Part shown: positions 15,502-19,994 of the stretch, one piece after another
How the letters are laid out: the number at the start of each line of letters is the position of its first letter
Position numbering within the stretch: position 1 is the stretch's first letter
DNA from: an uncultured Bacilli bacterium
Lineage (GTDB): Bacteria; Bacillota_I; Bacilli_A; RF39; UBA660
Reading direction: 5' to 3'
NCBI GenBank assembly: GCA_910579535.1
Contig: CAJTUR010000024.1
Span: 1 to 19,994, forward strand
Length of the DNA stretch: 19,994 nucleotides
Program-made: the position numbers and the translations under genes
The notes under the pieces: generated by a model
What the model was told of the DNA's origin: nothing
The model's input: only the letters and a program-made list of their open reading frames with translations
Databases searched by the model: none

Positions 15502-16693
15502 ATTCAACACCATCTTCAATAGCAAATAAATCATTCATAAAAGAAAGTATCTTTTCTTTTTCATCCATAACTTCACAATAATATTCAAAAGTAGTATGAA
15601 TGGATGTATGTCCTAACATAGCGGAAATTTTAGGTAATGTTACTCCTTCTTCTAATAATATTGTTGCACACATGTGTCTAAGACCATGGACTGATATATG
15701 AGGTAAGCTTAACTTACTACACAATTTTGTTAATACTGAATTCATGGCATTTAAACAATGGCATTTACCATCAACTTGACAACTTATATAATCATGTTCC
15801 TCATATTCATTTCCTAGACTTATCTTATTATTATTAATTACTATTTTTCGTTTCTCTAATTCTTCCATTATTAAATCTGGAACTTTTAAGCAACGAATAC
15901 TGTTTTCAGTTTTTGGATTTTTTTCAACTAAACGATAGTTTAATAATTGACTACTTTTTTCTTTAAGTTCTCCTTCTCTAACAATTTGTCTTTCTATTCT
16001 AACAGTTTTATTTTCTTGATTAAAGTCTATAGATTTTAAACCTAGTATTTCTCCTTTACGAAGTCCTACAAATAAACCTAATAATATTTCTAAATACCAA
16101 TTCGTTTTCTTTGCTTCTTCTAACAATCTTTTTATTTGATTTTCACTTAATACCCTAATTTTAGGTTTTGGTCTTCTGTAAAGTTTTGTGTTTAATGCGG
16201 GATTATAATTTATATATCCCCCTGTAACTGCATCTTTCATAGTCATAATAATTATATTTCTTGAAGAGTAACCACCTGATTCAGTCATTTTGCTTACTTT
16301 CTCAATTATTTCATCTAAATAATCAGTTGTTACCATTCCAATTTTTAAATCGTATTCAATATTAGGAATTATCAAATCATAAATGATATATGAACCAACG
16401 ATTATAGTATTAGAAGATGCTCTTTCTGAATAAATATGTTCAAACCAATAAATCAAATAATCTTTAAACATTATTTCCTTATCAACAGTAATGTAAAATT
16501 CTCTTTGGGCTTCTTCAAATTCTTTCTCGTACTTACGATAACTTTGAACTGCGTCTTCTTCTGTTTTAAAACCTTTTAATTTTAGATATTTTACTTTTCC
16601 ATTTTTCTCAAGAACCTTATATCTATGACACCATGAAGTATATTCAAAAAATGCTACTCCACTTTTTCCTTTTCTTATTTCTCCTTTTGACAT
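15491..16693 (-). CDS. Second tyrosine recombinase / integrase
   Basis: A 400-residue recombinase, clearly different in sequence from its neighbour. An AP2-like/arm-binding N-terminus (SGVAFFEYTSWCHRYKV... about 10-65) is followed by a SAM-like core-binding domain (about 70-165) and a catalytic domain with Arg in VGLRKGE (212), a beta-hairpin Lys in NPKTENS (about 261), His-x-x-Arg in VHGLRHMCAT (336, 339), His in LGHTS (362) and the probable nucleophile Tyr372 in FEYYCE. A pair of HxC/CxxD cysteines around 305-313 (SCQVDGKCHC) is unusual. AAAGGAG stands eight bases before the ATG ending at 16693 (a TTG at 16711 is rejected). It lies 14 bases after the excisionase-like gene and overlaps the next integrase by 11 nt, so all three are one operon. 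Confidence 0.9.
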   Translation of the reverse strand: MSKGEIRKGKSGVAFFEYTSWCHRYKVLEKNGKVKYLKLKGFKTEEDAVQSYRKYEKEFEEAQREFYITVDKEIMFKDYLIYWFEHIYSERASSNTIIVGSYIIYDLIIPNIEYDLKIGMVTTDYLDEIIEKVSKMTESGGYSSRNIIIMTMKDAVTGGYINYNPALNTKLYRRPKPKIRVLSENQIKRLLEEAKKTNWYLEILLGLFVGLRKGEILGLKSIDFNQENKTVRIERQIVREGELKEKSSQLLNYRLVEKNPKTENSIRCLKVPDLIMEELEKRKIVINNNKISLGNEYEEHDYISCQVDGKCHCLNAMNSVLTKLCSKLSLPHISVHGLRHMCATILLEEGVTLPKISAMLGHTSIHTTFEYYCEVMDEKEKILSFMNDLFAIEDGVEYVK

Positions 16694-16707
16694 AGTTAAA
16701 ACTCCTT

Positions 16708-16896
16708 TCAATTATTATTGAGCCACTGATCAAAGGAATCTTTTGGAATACGATATAATTTTCCAATTTTAATTACTCTAAAGGGTTCCTGACTTTTATA
16801 TACTTCCTCTAAAAACTTATACACTCTTGTTCTTCCAAGTTCTAAAAGTTTTTGTACTTCAGATATGCTATATACTTTTTTATTTTCAGTATTCAT
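16708..16896 (-). CDS. Excisionase-type HTH protein
   Basis: A 62-residue DNA-binding protein of the HTH_17 (MerR-like, excisionase) type: YSISEVQKLLELGRTRVYKFLEEV gives the helix-turn-helix and FRVIKIGKLYRIPKDSFDQWLNNN the winged beta strand and final helix. Proteins like this bend DNA at the ends of an element and steer the recombinase to excision. AAAGGA is seven bases before the ATG. It is the first gene of the xis-int-int operon, behind the promoter element at 16929-16950. Confidence 0.85.
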   Translation of the reverse strand: MNTENKKVYSISEVQKLLELGRTRVYKFLEEVYKSQEPFRVIKIGKLYRIPKDSFDQWLNNN

Positions 16897-16928
16897 TTTT
16901 TTCCTTTCTTATCAATACTGGCTCTTTC

Positions 16929-16950
16929 GTATAAAAGATACCAGTTTAAA
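16929..16950 (-). promoter_or_regulatory. Promoter/operator of the xis-int-int operon
   Basis: Read on the minus strand: TTTAAACTGGTAT (16950-16938), then CTTTTATACG with a -10-like TTATAC or TATACG. The same arrangement lies before the 66-aa/toxin genes (17538-17558). A half-site CCAGT follows at 16921-16917, giving an inverted ACTGG/CCAGT pair. No -35 hexamer is visible, which suggests activator or special sigma dependence. Confidence 0.45.
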
Positions 16951-16988
16951 AAAATAATTACCAATGTACAAATAATTATTTTGTATAT

Positions 16989-17336
16989 TTATTTTTTATT
17001 TAAAGCAAAAGAGATAGAAATTGCTTTTTCTACCTCTTTCATTTGTTCATAATCTAGCATTCCCATATAGCCTTTTAGCCTTGTTTTATCTAATACTCTT
17101 ATTTGTTCTAATAAAATAATCGAATTGTTTCTTAATCTATCAAACTGTTTAACAGGAATATGTGTAGGTAATAACTTATCTTTTCTGGTCGATATTGGAG
17201 CTACTAAAACAGTTGGACTGTATTTGTTACCTCTATCATTTTGAATAACTAAAACAGGTCTTATTCCTTGTTGTTCACTTCCTATTATCGGATCTAAATC
17301 TGCATAGAATAAAGCTCCTCTAACTATGTTTTTCAT
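16989..17336 (-). CDS. MazF/PemK family mRNA interferase (type II toxin)
   Basis: A 115-residue endoribonuclease toxin. RGALFYADLDPIIGSEQQG then IRPVLVIQND, the conserved core LLPTHIPV, and LLEQIRVLDKTRL closely follow the Bacillus MazF (EndoA) pattern. The RNase Arg (R25 in B. subtilis) is R26 here; the catalytic Thr48 is replaced by Ser49 (with Thr50 next), so activity is likely but not certain. Such toxins cut single-stranded mRNA at short motifs when the antitoxin is lost, which stabilises mobile elements. The start at 17336 (over an in-frame ATG at 17354) fits the family length and has AGGAAAGAGG upstream. It overlaps the preceding 66-aa gene by 17 nt. The gene sits between that partner and the xis-int operon. 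Confidence 0.88.
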   Translation of the reverse strand: MKNIVRGALFYADLDPIIGSEQQGIRPVLVIQNDRGNKYSPTVLVAPISTRKDKLLPTHIPVKQFDRLRNNSIILLEQIRVLDKTRLKGYMGMLDYEQMKEVEKAISISFALNKK

Positions 17337-17520
17337 TTTCCTCTTTCCTTTCATATATTTTTTTAATTTTTATTTTTATATTTTTTCTAACTTCAGGTAA
17401 TTTTAAAATTTGAGTTTCTTGAATAATATAATTTACTTGCTCTCGAATGTCTTGTTCAGAAGTTCCATCTAATTCAAAATCATATTTTTTTATTAATTTA
17501 ACTTTATATCTATTTAACAT
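17320..17520 (-). CDS. Small protein upstream of the toxin, candidate antitoxin of unknown family
   Basis: A 66-residue highly charged protein: a beta-like start YKVKLIKKYDFELDG, a helix SEQDIREQVNYIIQETQ, then a Lys/Ile-rich strand-like stretch NIKIKIKKIY and a Glu/Lys tail. It has no ribbon-helix-helix or AbrB (MazE) signature. It is the first gene of a pair with the MazF toxin and overlaps it by 17 nt, the usual position of an antitoxin. AAAGGA precedes the ATG. It may equally be an unrelated element protein; small proteins of this shape occur in phages and conjugative elements. Function by context only. Confidence 0.7.
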   Translation of the reverse strand: MLNRYKVKLIKKYDFELDGTSEQDIREQVNYIIQETQILKLPEVRKNIKIKIKKIYERKEENEKHS

Positions 17521-17537
17521 CTTAAATTCCTTTCTTT

Positions 17538-17558
17538 ATGTATAAATACCAGTTTTAA
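17538..17558 (-). promoter_or_regulatory. Promoter/operator of the candidate antitoxin-toxin pair
   Basis: On the minus strand TTAAAACTGGTAT (17558-17546) runs into TTATACA, a -10-like sequence about 10 bases before the RBS. The left half matches the element before xis. A further CCAGTT half-site lies upstream (minus strand 17606-17601), an inverted arrangement with the AACTGG here. No -35 hexamer is recognisable. Confidence 0.45.
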
Positions 17559-17648
17559 TAAAGTTCGTTAAAATATAAATTATTACTATTTCACTACTTT
17601 AACTGGCATTTTAAATTCATATATATTCTTGTATTAATATTCTCTCCA

Positions 17649-17816
17649 TCCCCTTAATACTGGGAAATCATTAAACGACTATTTGCTAAATAGTTCCATA
17701 GGACTTGCACCTCTCTGTGGTTCTCACAGAGTCGCACCCATTGATTGAGTCTGTGGCTATGCGAAAGTATCATTATCCCTATTATTCATCCTCGCATTAT
17801 TAGGAGCAACCTAATA
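17649..17816 (-). ncRNA. Candidate structured RNA or leader of unknown class
   Basis: A GC-richer island in very AT-rich DNA, between a terminator and the 66-aa gene, holding several compatible helices on the minus strand: TATTAGG/CCTAATA around TTGCT (17798-17816); ATGCGA/TCGCAT (17759-17764 with 17792-17797); a long helix with one bulge and one wobble (17696-17705 with 17748-17756) enclosing CTCTGTG/CACAGAG with loop AGAAC (17713-17731); ACTATTT/AAATAGT with a 3-nt loop (17678-17694); and TCCC/GGGA (17649-17665). GGTGCGACTC and GGTGCAAGTCC flank the central hairpin. No tRNA, riboswitch, RNase P, tmRNA or SRP consensus fits. Its strand is inferred from the neighbouring genes. A 39-codon ORF overlaps it (17654-17773) but lacks good RBS spacing. 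Confidence 0.5.
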
Positions 17817-17924
17817 TTTATAGTCAAGTTTTTATCGACAAGCGAACTTACTAAAGTGCTTAAAAAAATAGGAATGTATTTAATGACTAATTAATAAATT
17901 TTCAAAGATCTTTGTTCTAAAAAG

Positions 17925-17959
17925 AACAAGTGAAAGAGTTAATAACCCTTTCACTTGTT
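17925..17959 (-). terminator. Terminator after the sigma-like gene
   Basis: A perfect 12-bp stem (17925-17936 with 17948-17959), 11-nt loop, followed on the minus strand by CTTTTT. Just downstream TTGTTCT/AGAACAA (17912-17918 with 17923-17929) can form a competing hairpin sharing TTGTT. Confidence 0.85.
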
Positions 17960-17986
17960 TAGCCACTTATAACAAAAATGTGTAGT

Positions 17987-18463
17987 CTATTTTTTTATTT
18001 TTTTAGAAATCTTTTCTAAAGCAATGTCAACACTAAATTTAACAGCCCTTTTAGTACAATTTTCTTCCTTAGCAATTTCCTCAAATGTCATATCTTCAAA
18101 ATAGTATTTTATTAATCTATTTTTTTGAATTTTTGGAAGTTCATTAATTGCTCCTTTTAATTCTTCTTTTAAAATTTTTTGTTCAACTAATTCATCTATA
18201 CTGGGTTGCTTGTTAATAATTCGCGTATTTAACTTATCTTCATATATCTCATTATGTTCAATATGCCTTTGATACTTATGTATTTGCGAAACATCTTCCA
18301 ATTCAAATTCATCAAATGCTTTATAAACTTCAGTAGATATTTTAATCTTGTGAATAACTCTCTTGTTATCAACAAATTCAACCATATAAATTTGTTCGTT
18401 TTCATCAAATATTAAATTATAAGGATTGTCCTTACTTTTATTTCTCTTTGGCATTTTCGCCAT
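17987..18463 (-). CDS. Sigma-70 region 4-like regulatory protein
   Basis: A 158-residue cytoplasmic protein. The N-terminal half (about 1-70) is a mixed beta/helix region without a recognised domain. Residues about 95-155 are a sigma-70 region 4-type helix-turn-helix: INELPKIQKNRLIKYYFEDM, then TFEEIAKEENCTKRAVKFSVDIALEKI. No region 2 is present, so it is not a full sigma factor; it resembles the Orf7-type proteins of Tn916-like elements and phage late activators, and might switch the element's promoters that lack a -35 (inference). GGAGG is eight bases before the ATG ending at 18463 (TTG at 18478 rejected). It directly follows the 52-aa gene. Confidence 0.8.
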   Translation of the reverse strand: MAKMPKRNKSKDNPYNLIFDENEQIYMVEFVDNKRVIHKIKISTEVYKAFDEFELEDVSQIHKYQRHIEHNEIYEDKLNTRIINKQPSIDELVEQKILKEELKGAINELPKIQKNRLIKYYFEDMTFEEIAKEENCTKRAVKFSVDIALEKISKKIKK

Positions 18464-18478
18464 TAATTGTTCCTCCAA

Positions 18479-18637
18479 TCAATTTAACTTTTTAAAATCA
18501 AATTGATGGTTGGGTGGACTTCGGCTTTTAAACTTATCAACAACATAAAAAAAACCGCATTTAGTCCTATAACTAGAACCAAACACGGTTATCATATTTT
18601 CGATTAATTCATCTTCATAGTATTCTTCCCATTTCAT
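18479..18637 (-). CDS. 52-residue small protein of unknown function
   Basis: The ORF opens at ATG 18637 with AAGGTGA seven bases upstream and runs to TGA at 18479, 16 bases before the ATG of the sigma-like gene, whose GGAGG follows directly. The peptide begins MKWEEYYEDELIENM, has VFGSSYRTKCGFFYVVDK in the middle and a basic, Pro-containing end FKSRSPPNHQFDFKKLN. It has an acidic-aromatic N-terminus, a basic tail and a single Cys; no domain is recognised. Position suggests a regulatory role in the element, coupled to the sigma-like gene. The start codon lies in the arm of the inverted repeat at 18636-18665. Confidence 0.65.
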   Translation of the reverse strand: MKWEEYYEDELIENMITVFGSSYRTKCGFFYVVDKFKSRSPPNHQFDFKKLN

Positions 18638-18665
18638 AGGCAATCACCTTCAAGTTATTGCCTAT
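18636..18665. promoter_or_regulatory. Inverted repeat over the start of the 52-aa gene
   Basis: Perfect 9-bp arms ATAGGCAAT (18636-18644) and ATTGCCTAT (18657-18665) with a 12-nt spacer. In the minus-strand RNA the AAGGTG of the RBS lies in the loop and the AT of the start codon at the base of the stem. It may be an operator for the upstream XRE protein or a translational control hairpin. Confidence 0.55.
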
Positions 18666-18782
18666 AAAAAACAATTCAAAAAACTACCTATTCATCCATA
18701 ATATGGCAATAGCTCCTATCGTTTTCCATATTAAGACAGTGAACAATAAAAAAATGTCATATTATGTAAAAAAGGCAAAAAA

Positions 18783-18809
18783 AAAATACAACTTTTATCA
18801 TTGTATTTT
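18783..18809 (-). terminator. Terminator of the XRE gene in the element
   Basis: Perfect 9-bp arms AAAATACAA and TTGTATTTT (18783-18791 with 18801-18809), a 9-nt loop, and a run of ten T on the minus strand. It is 12 bases after the XRE stop. Confidence 0.8.
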
Positions 18810-18820
18810 AAAAAAATATT

Positions 18821-19069
18821 TTATTTGTCTAACAATTTCTCATAGTCATCAAAAAATCTTCTAATATCTATTTGGTAATGCTGACTTATCAAAAAAATTG
18901 TTTCTAAAGATATTCCTTTATCTACATTAGGAGCTTCTACTTGAGAAATAAAACTAGCACTTAAATCAGTATCATTAGATAATTGCTCTTGCGTCCCAAT
19001 TGCGAACTCTTTTCTCAATTTAGATAAGTTCTTGCCGACTAATTTATACAAATCATTTGAACTTGCCAT
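18821..19069 (-). CDS. XRE-family regulator of the element
   Basis: An 82-residue HTH_3 protein. The DNA-binding core is about residues 10-75: GKNLSKLRKEFAIGTQEQLSNDTDLSASFISQVE, followed by GISLETIFLISQHYQIDIRRFF. The turn between HTH helices is atypical (IGTQEQLSNDT rather than LTQEELA). No protease-cleavage or sensor domain is present. AGGAGG is ten bases before the ATG and overlaps the 3-prime arm of an inverted repeat (19082-19100), so autoregulation is likely. It occupies the place of the Orf9-type repressor of Tn916-like elements, but here it is co-oriented with the sigma-like gene. Confidence 0.82.
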   Translation of the reverse strand: MASSNDLYKLVGKNLSKLRKEFAIGTQEQLSNDTDLSASFISQVEAPNVDKGISLETIFLISQHYQIDIRRFFDDYEKLLDK

Positions 19070-19081
19070 AACTAAAAAGCC

Positions 19082-19100
19082 TCCTATAAATATTATAGGA
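19082..19100. promoter_or_regulatory. Inverted repeat upstream of the XRE gene
   Basis: TCCTATAA-ATA-TTATAGGA, perfect 8-bp arms with a 3-nt centre. The right-hand GG of the minus-strand reading forms part of the AGGAGG RBS. Probable operator of the XRE protein or RBS-sequestering hairpin. Confidence 0.55.
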
Positions 19101-19163
19101 AAAATAGAAATAAGTTTTTACTAGCTCCAAGCGAGTAATAAAATAACTTTTATTAAAAAAATA

Positions 19164-19172
19164 TGATATAAT
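19164..19172 (+). promoter_or_regulatory. Extended -10 promoter on the plus strand
   Basis: TGATATAAT (19164-19172) is a perfect extended -10, with a poor -35. It would drive the small frameshifted ORF at 19205, which has AAAGGAG (19189-19195) at correct spacing. Confidence 0.55.
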
Positions 19173-19204
19173 TTTTTGTATAAAATAGAAAGGAGAATTT
19201 ACAA

Positions 19205-19286
19205 ATGAAAAAAAAGAACAAATAGTTTTATTCTTATGCTTACTTTTGTTTTATTAAATGAAAAGTGGATTTTATATTTATATTAA
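19205..19286 (+). pseudogene. Frameshifted small hydrophobic peptide gene
   Basis: A promoter, AAAGGAG and ATG are correctly spaced, but the ATG is followed by eight A and the frame closes after five codons. With seven A it would encode MKKRTNSFILMLTFVLLNEK and six more residues (WILYLY), a signal-peptide-like hydrophobic peptide of 26 residues. It is either the remains of an exported protein, a sequencing indel, or a gene switched by slippage. It converges on the second XRE gene and overlaps its last bases. Confidence 0.3.
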
Positions 19287-19507
19287 TGATATTTATTTTT
19301 CTTTTCAGCCAGTATTGTAATTTTAAATTCTTCTGAAATCTTCTTTAAAGTTTTAATATTATAATTGGCTCTTTCAGATTCATAATCTTGAATAGTTCTT
19401 TCGCTACGCCCTATCTTTTTACCAAACTCTTTTTGCGTTAATCCTGTCCATTCTCTGATAATCTTTATAAATGAACCTGATCCATAATCATTTAATGATA
19501 CCCTCAT
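19283..19507 (-). CDS. Second XRE-family regulator
   Basis: A 74-residue protein consisting of one HTH_3 domain: IKIIREWTGLTQKEFGKKIG, RSERTIQDYESERANYNIKT and LKKISEEFKITI. It ends with a lysine-rich tail. A GTG at 19516 is in frame, but AGGTGG is spaced for the ATG ending at 19507. The HTH reads like the small antirepressor/Cro-type or toxin-antitoxin HTH proteins. It is divergent from the plus-strand gene at 19608, which it may control. Confidence 0.8.
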   Translation of the reverse strand: MRVSLNDYGSGSFIKIIREWTGLTQKEFGKKIGRSERTIQDYESERANYNIKTLKKISEEFKITILAEKKNKYH

Positions 19508-19573
19508 AAAATCCACCTACATTTATTGCTATTAATATTTAGTATAAAAGAAATAATTTTTTTTATTATGAAA

Positions 19574-19592
19574 CCCACAGTTTGCTCGTGGG
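19574..19592 (+). promoter_or_regulatory. Small hairpin before the last gene
   Basis: CCCAC (19574-19578) pairs with GTGGG (19588-19592) around AGTTTGCTC, 5 bases before the AAGGAGG of the plus-strand gene. It might stabilise the message or act as an operator; function unknown. Confidence 0.35.
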
Positions 19593-19607
19593 AATAAGGA
19601 GGTTCAA

Positions 19608-19994
19608 ATGAAAAAAATAAAAAATAAAAAAGATAAACAAAAATTCCTAAATAATCTTTACTTAGATTTAAAAGATAATCTTGAATACGATATAGAGTTC
19701 CATTCTATGACAAAAATAATTAATAAAATGTATAAATACGATAAAGACACAGCAATAGACTGGTCATTTAATATGATTAAAAAATATATAAAACAAGCAA
19801 TACATCATAAAAAGTATAATTATACTAAAACTGCTAATATAAATGATTTTTTAAAAGATTTATTGACATTTTTAGTAGAAAACCTAGAGTTACAAGATGT
19901 CATTTTATTAATCTCTTCTAATATTTTAGATCCAATAGAAAAAATATTTATATGGGGAATAATATTTAATAGTCCAAAAAATATATTTATAGAA
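19608..19994 (+). CDS. Unrecognised protein, 3-prime end outside the window
   Basis: An open frame of 129 codons starting with ATG 19608 (AAGGAGG seven bases upstream) and still open at the window edge. The visible part begins with a Lys-rich stretch MKKIKNKKDKQKFLNNLYLD, and is mostly helical: residues about 30-75 contain MTKIINKMYKYDKDTAIDWSFNM and a Lys/Tyr-rich segment, and 85-129 are amphipathic to hydrophobic (FLKDLLTFLVENLELQDVILLISSN, IFIWGIIF). There is no signal peptide or motif I recognise. It is the only plus-strand gene of the element, with a Lys/Ile/Asn-rich composition, and could be cargo such as a defence or regulatory protein. Function unknown. Confidence 0.7.
   Translation, partial: MKKIKNKKDKQKFLNNLYLDLKDNLEYDIEFHSMTKIINKMYKYDKDTAIDWSFNMIKKYIKQAIHHKKYNYTKTANINDFLKDLLTFLVENLELQDVILLISSNILDPIEKIFIWGIIFNSPKNIFIE

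Larger units (their letters stand above)
13976..19994. mobile_element. Integrated mobile element (conjugative/mobilisable element or prophage), one end
   Basis: The segment contains tandem tyrosine recombinases, an excisionase-like HTH gene, repeat arrays of attachment-site type, a toxin gene, a sigma-region-4-like protein and two XRE regulators, and it starts just upstream of uvrB. The order (int, xis, small genes, sigma-like, XRE) recalls the regulatory end of Tn916-like elements. No conjugation, relaxase or capsid gene is in view, so the type is open. The exact boundary is not known; the element may begin anywhere from about 13945 to 14100, and it continues past the window. Confidence 0.75.

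Noticed and set aside
17649..17816. tRNA, riboswitch or CRISPR-type array
   Set aside because: No cloverleaf or CCA-like acceptor pattern, no known riboswitch core, and no evenly spaced direct repeats were found anywhere in the window.

Overview
This is an AT-rich stretch of a low-GC Gram-positive (Bacillota, Bacilli-like) chromosome. The shine-dalgarno sites are strong AGGAGG types. Several genes stop at TGA while Trp is encoded by TGG, so the standard code is used and this is not a code-4 mollicute, although the composition and many gene choices would suit an uncultured Bacilli lineage near the Erysipelotrichia/RF39 branch (inference). MurE carries the meso-DAP motif DNPR, so the organism makes a peptidoglycan wall.

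Bases 1-13939 are chromosomal housekeeping, nearly all on the minus strand: a LolA-fold/GerS-like lipoprotein, a divergent DUF378 membrane peptide, a coupled DUF4234/DUF2752 membrane pair behind a promoter whose spacer is a G10 tract, the c-di-AMP pair cdaA-cdaR (no glmM beside it), a polytopic membrane protein, a small XRE regulator, a murE operon that begins with a large coiled-coil protein of unknown function, a CBS/DRTGG-regulated family II pyrophosphatase, and uvrB. Between the pyrophosphatase and uvrB lies about 1 kb of decayed DNA holding a frameshifted DUF4230-like N-terminus and a possible IS30 transposase remnant.

From about 13976 to beyond the right edge is an integrated mobile element lying directly upstream of uvrB. 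Its end has four copies of the 10-mer ATTCGTGTCC and three ACTAAA repeats at 10-bp spacing, which look like integrase arm and accessory sites. Reading inward on the minus strand are two overlapping, different and apparently intact tyrosine recombinases, an excisionase-like HTH protein, a MazF/PemK toxin with an unfamiliar upstream partner, a 170-nt structured segment without a convincing gene, a terminator, a sigma-70 region 4-like protein, a 52-aa small protein and an XRE regulator. This order recalls the xis/int and orf7/orf9 control module of Tn916-type conjugative elements (inference from gene order). A second XRE gene and the start of an unrecognised plus-strand protein end the window.

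The best leads are the G10 promoter (a likely on/off switch), the structured RNA candidate, the paired recombinases with their repeat array, the shared AACTGGTAT...TTTATAC promoter element inside the mobile element, and the atypical antitoxin candidate.
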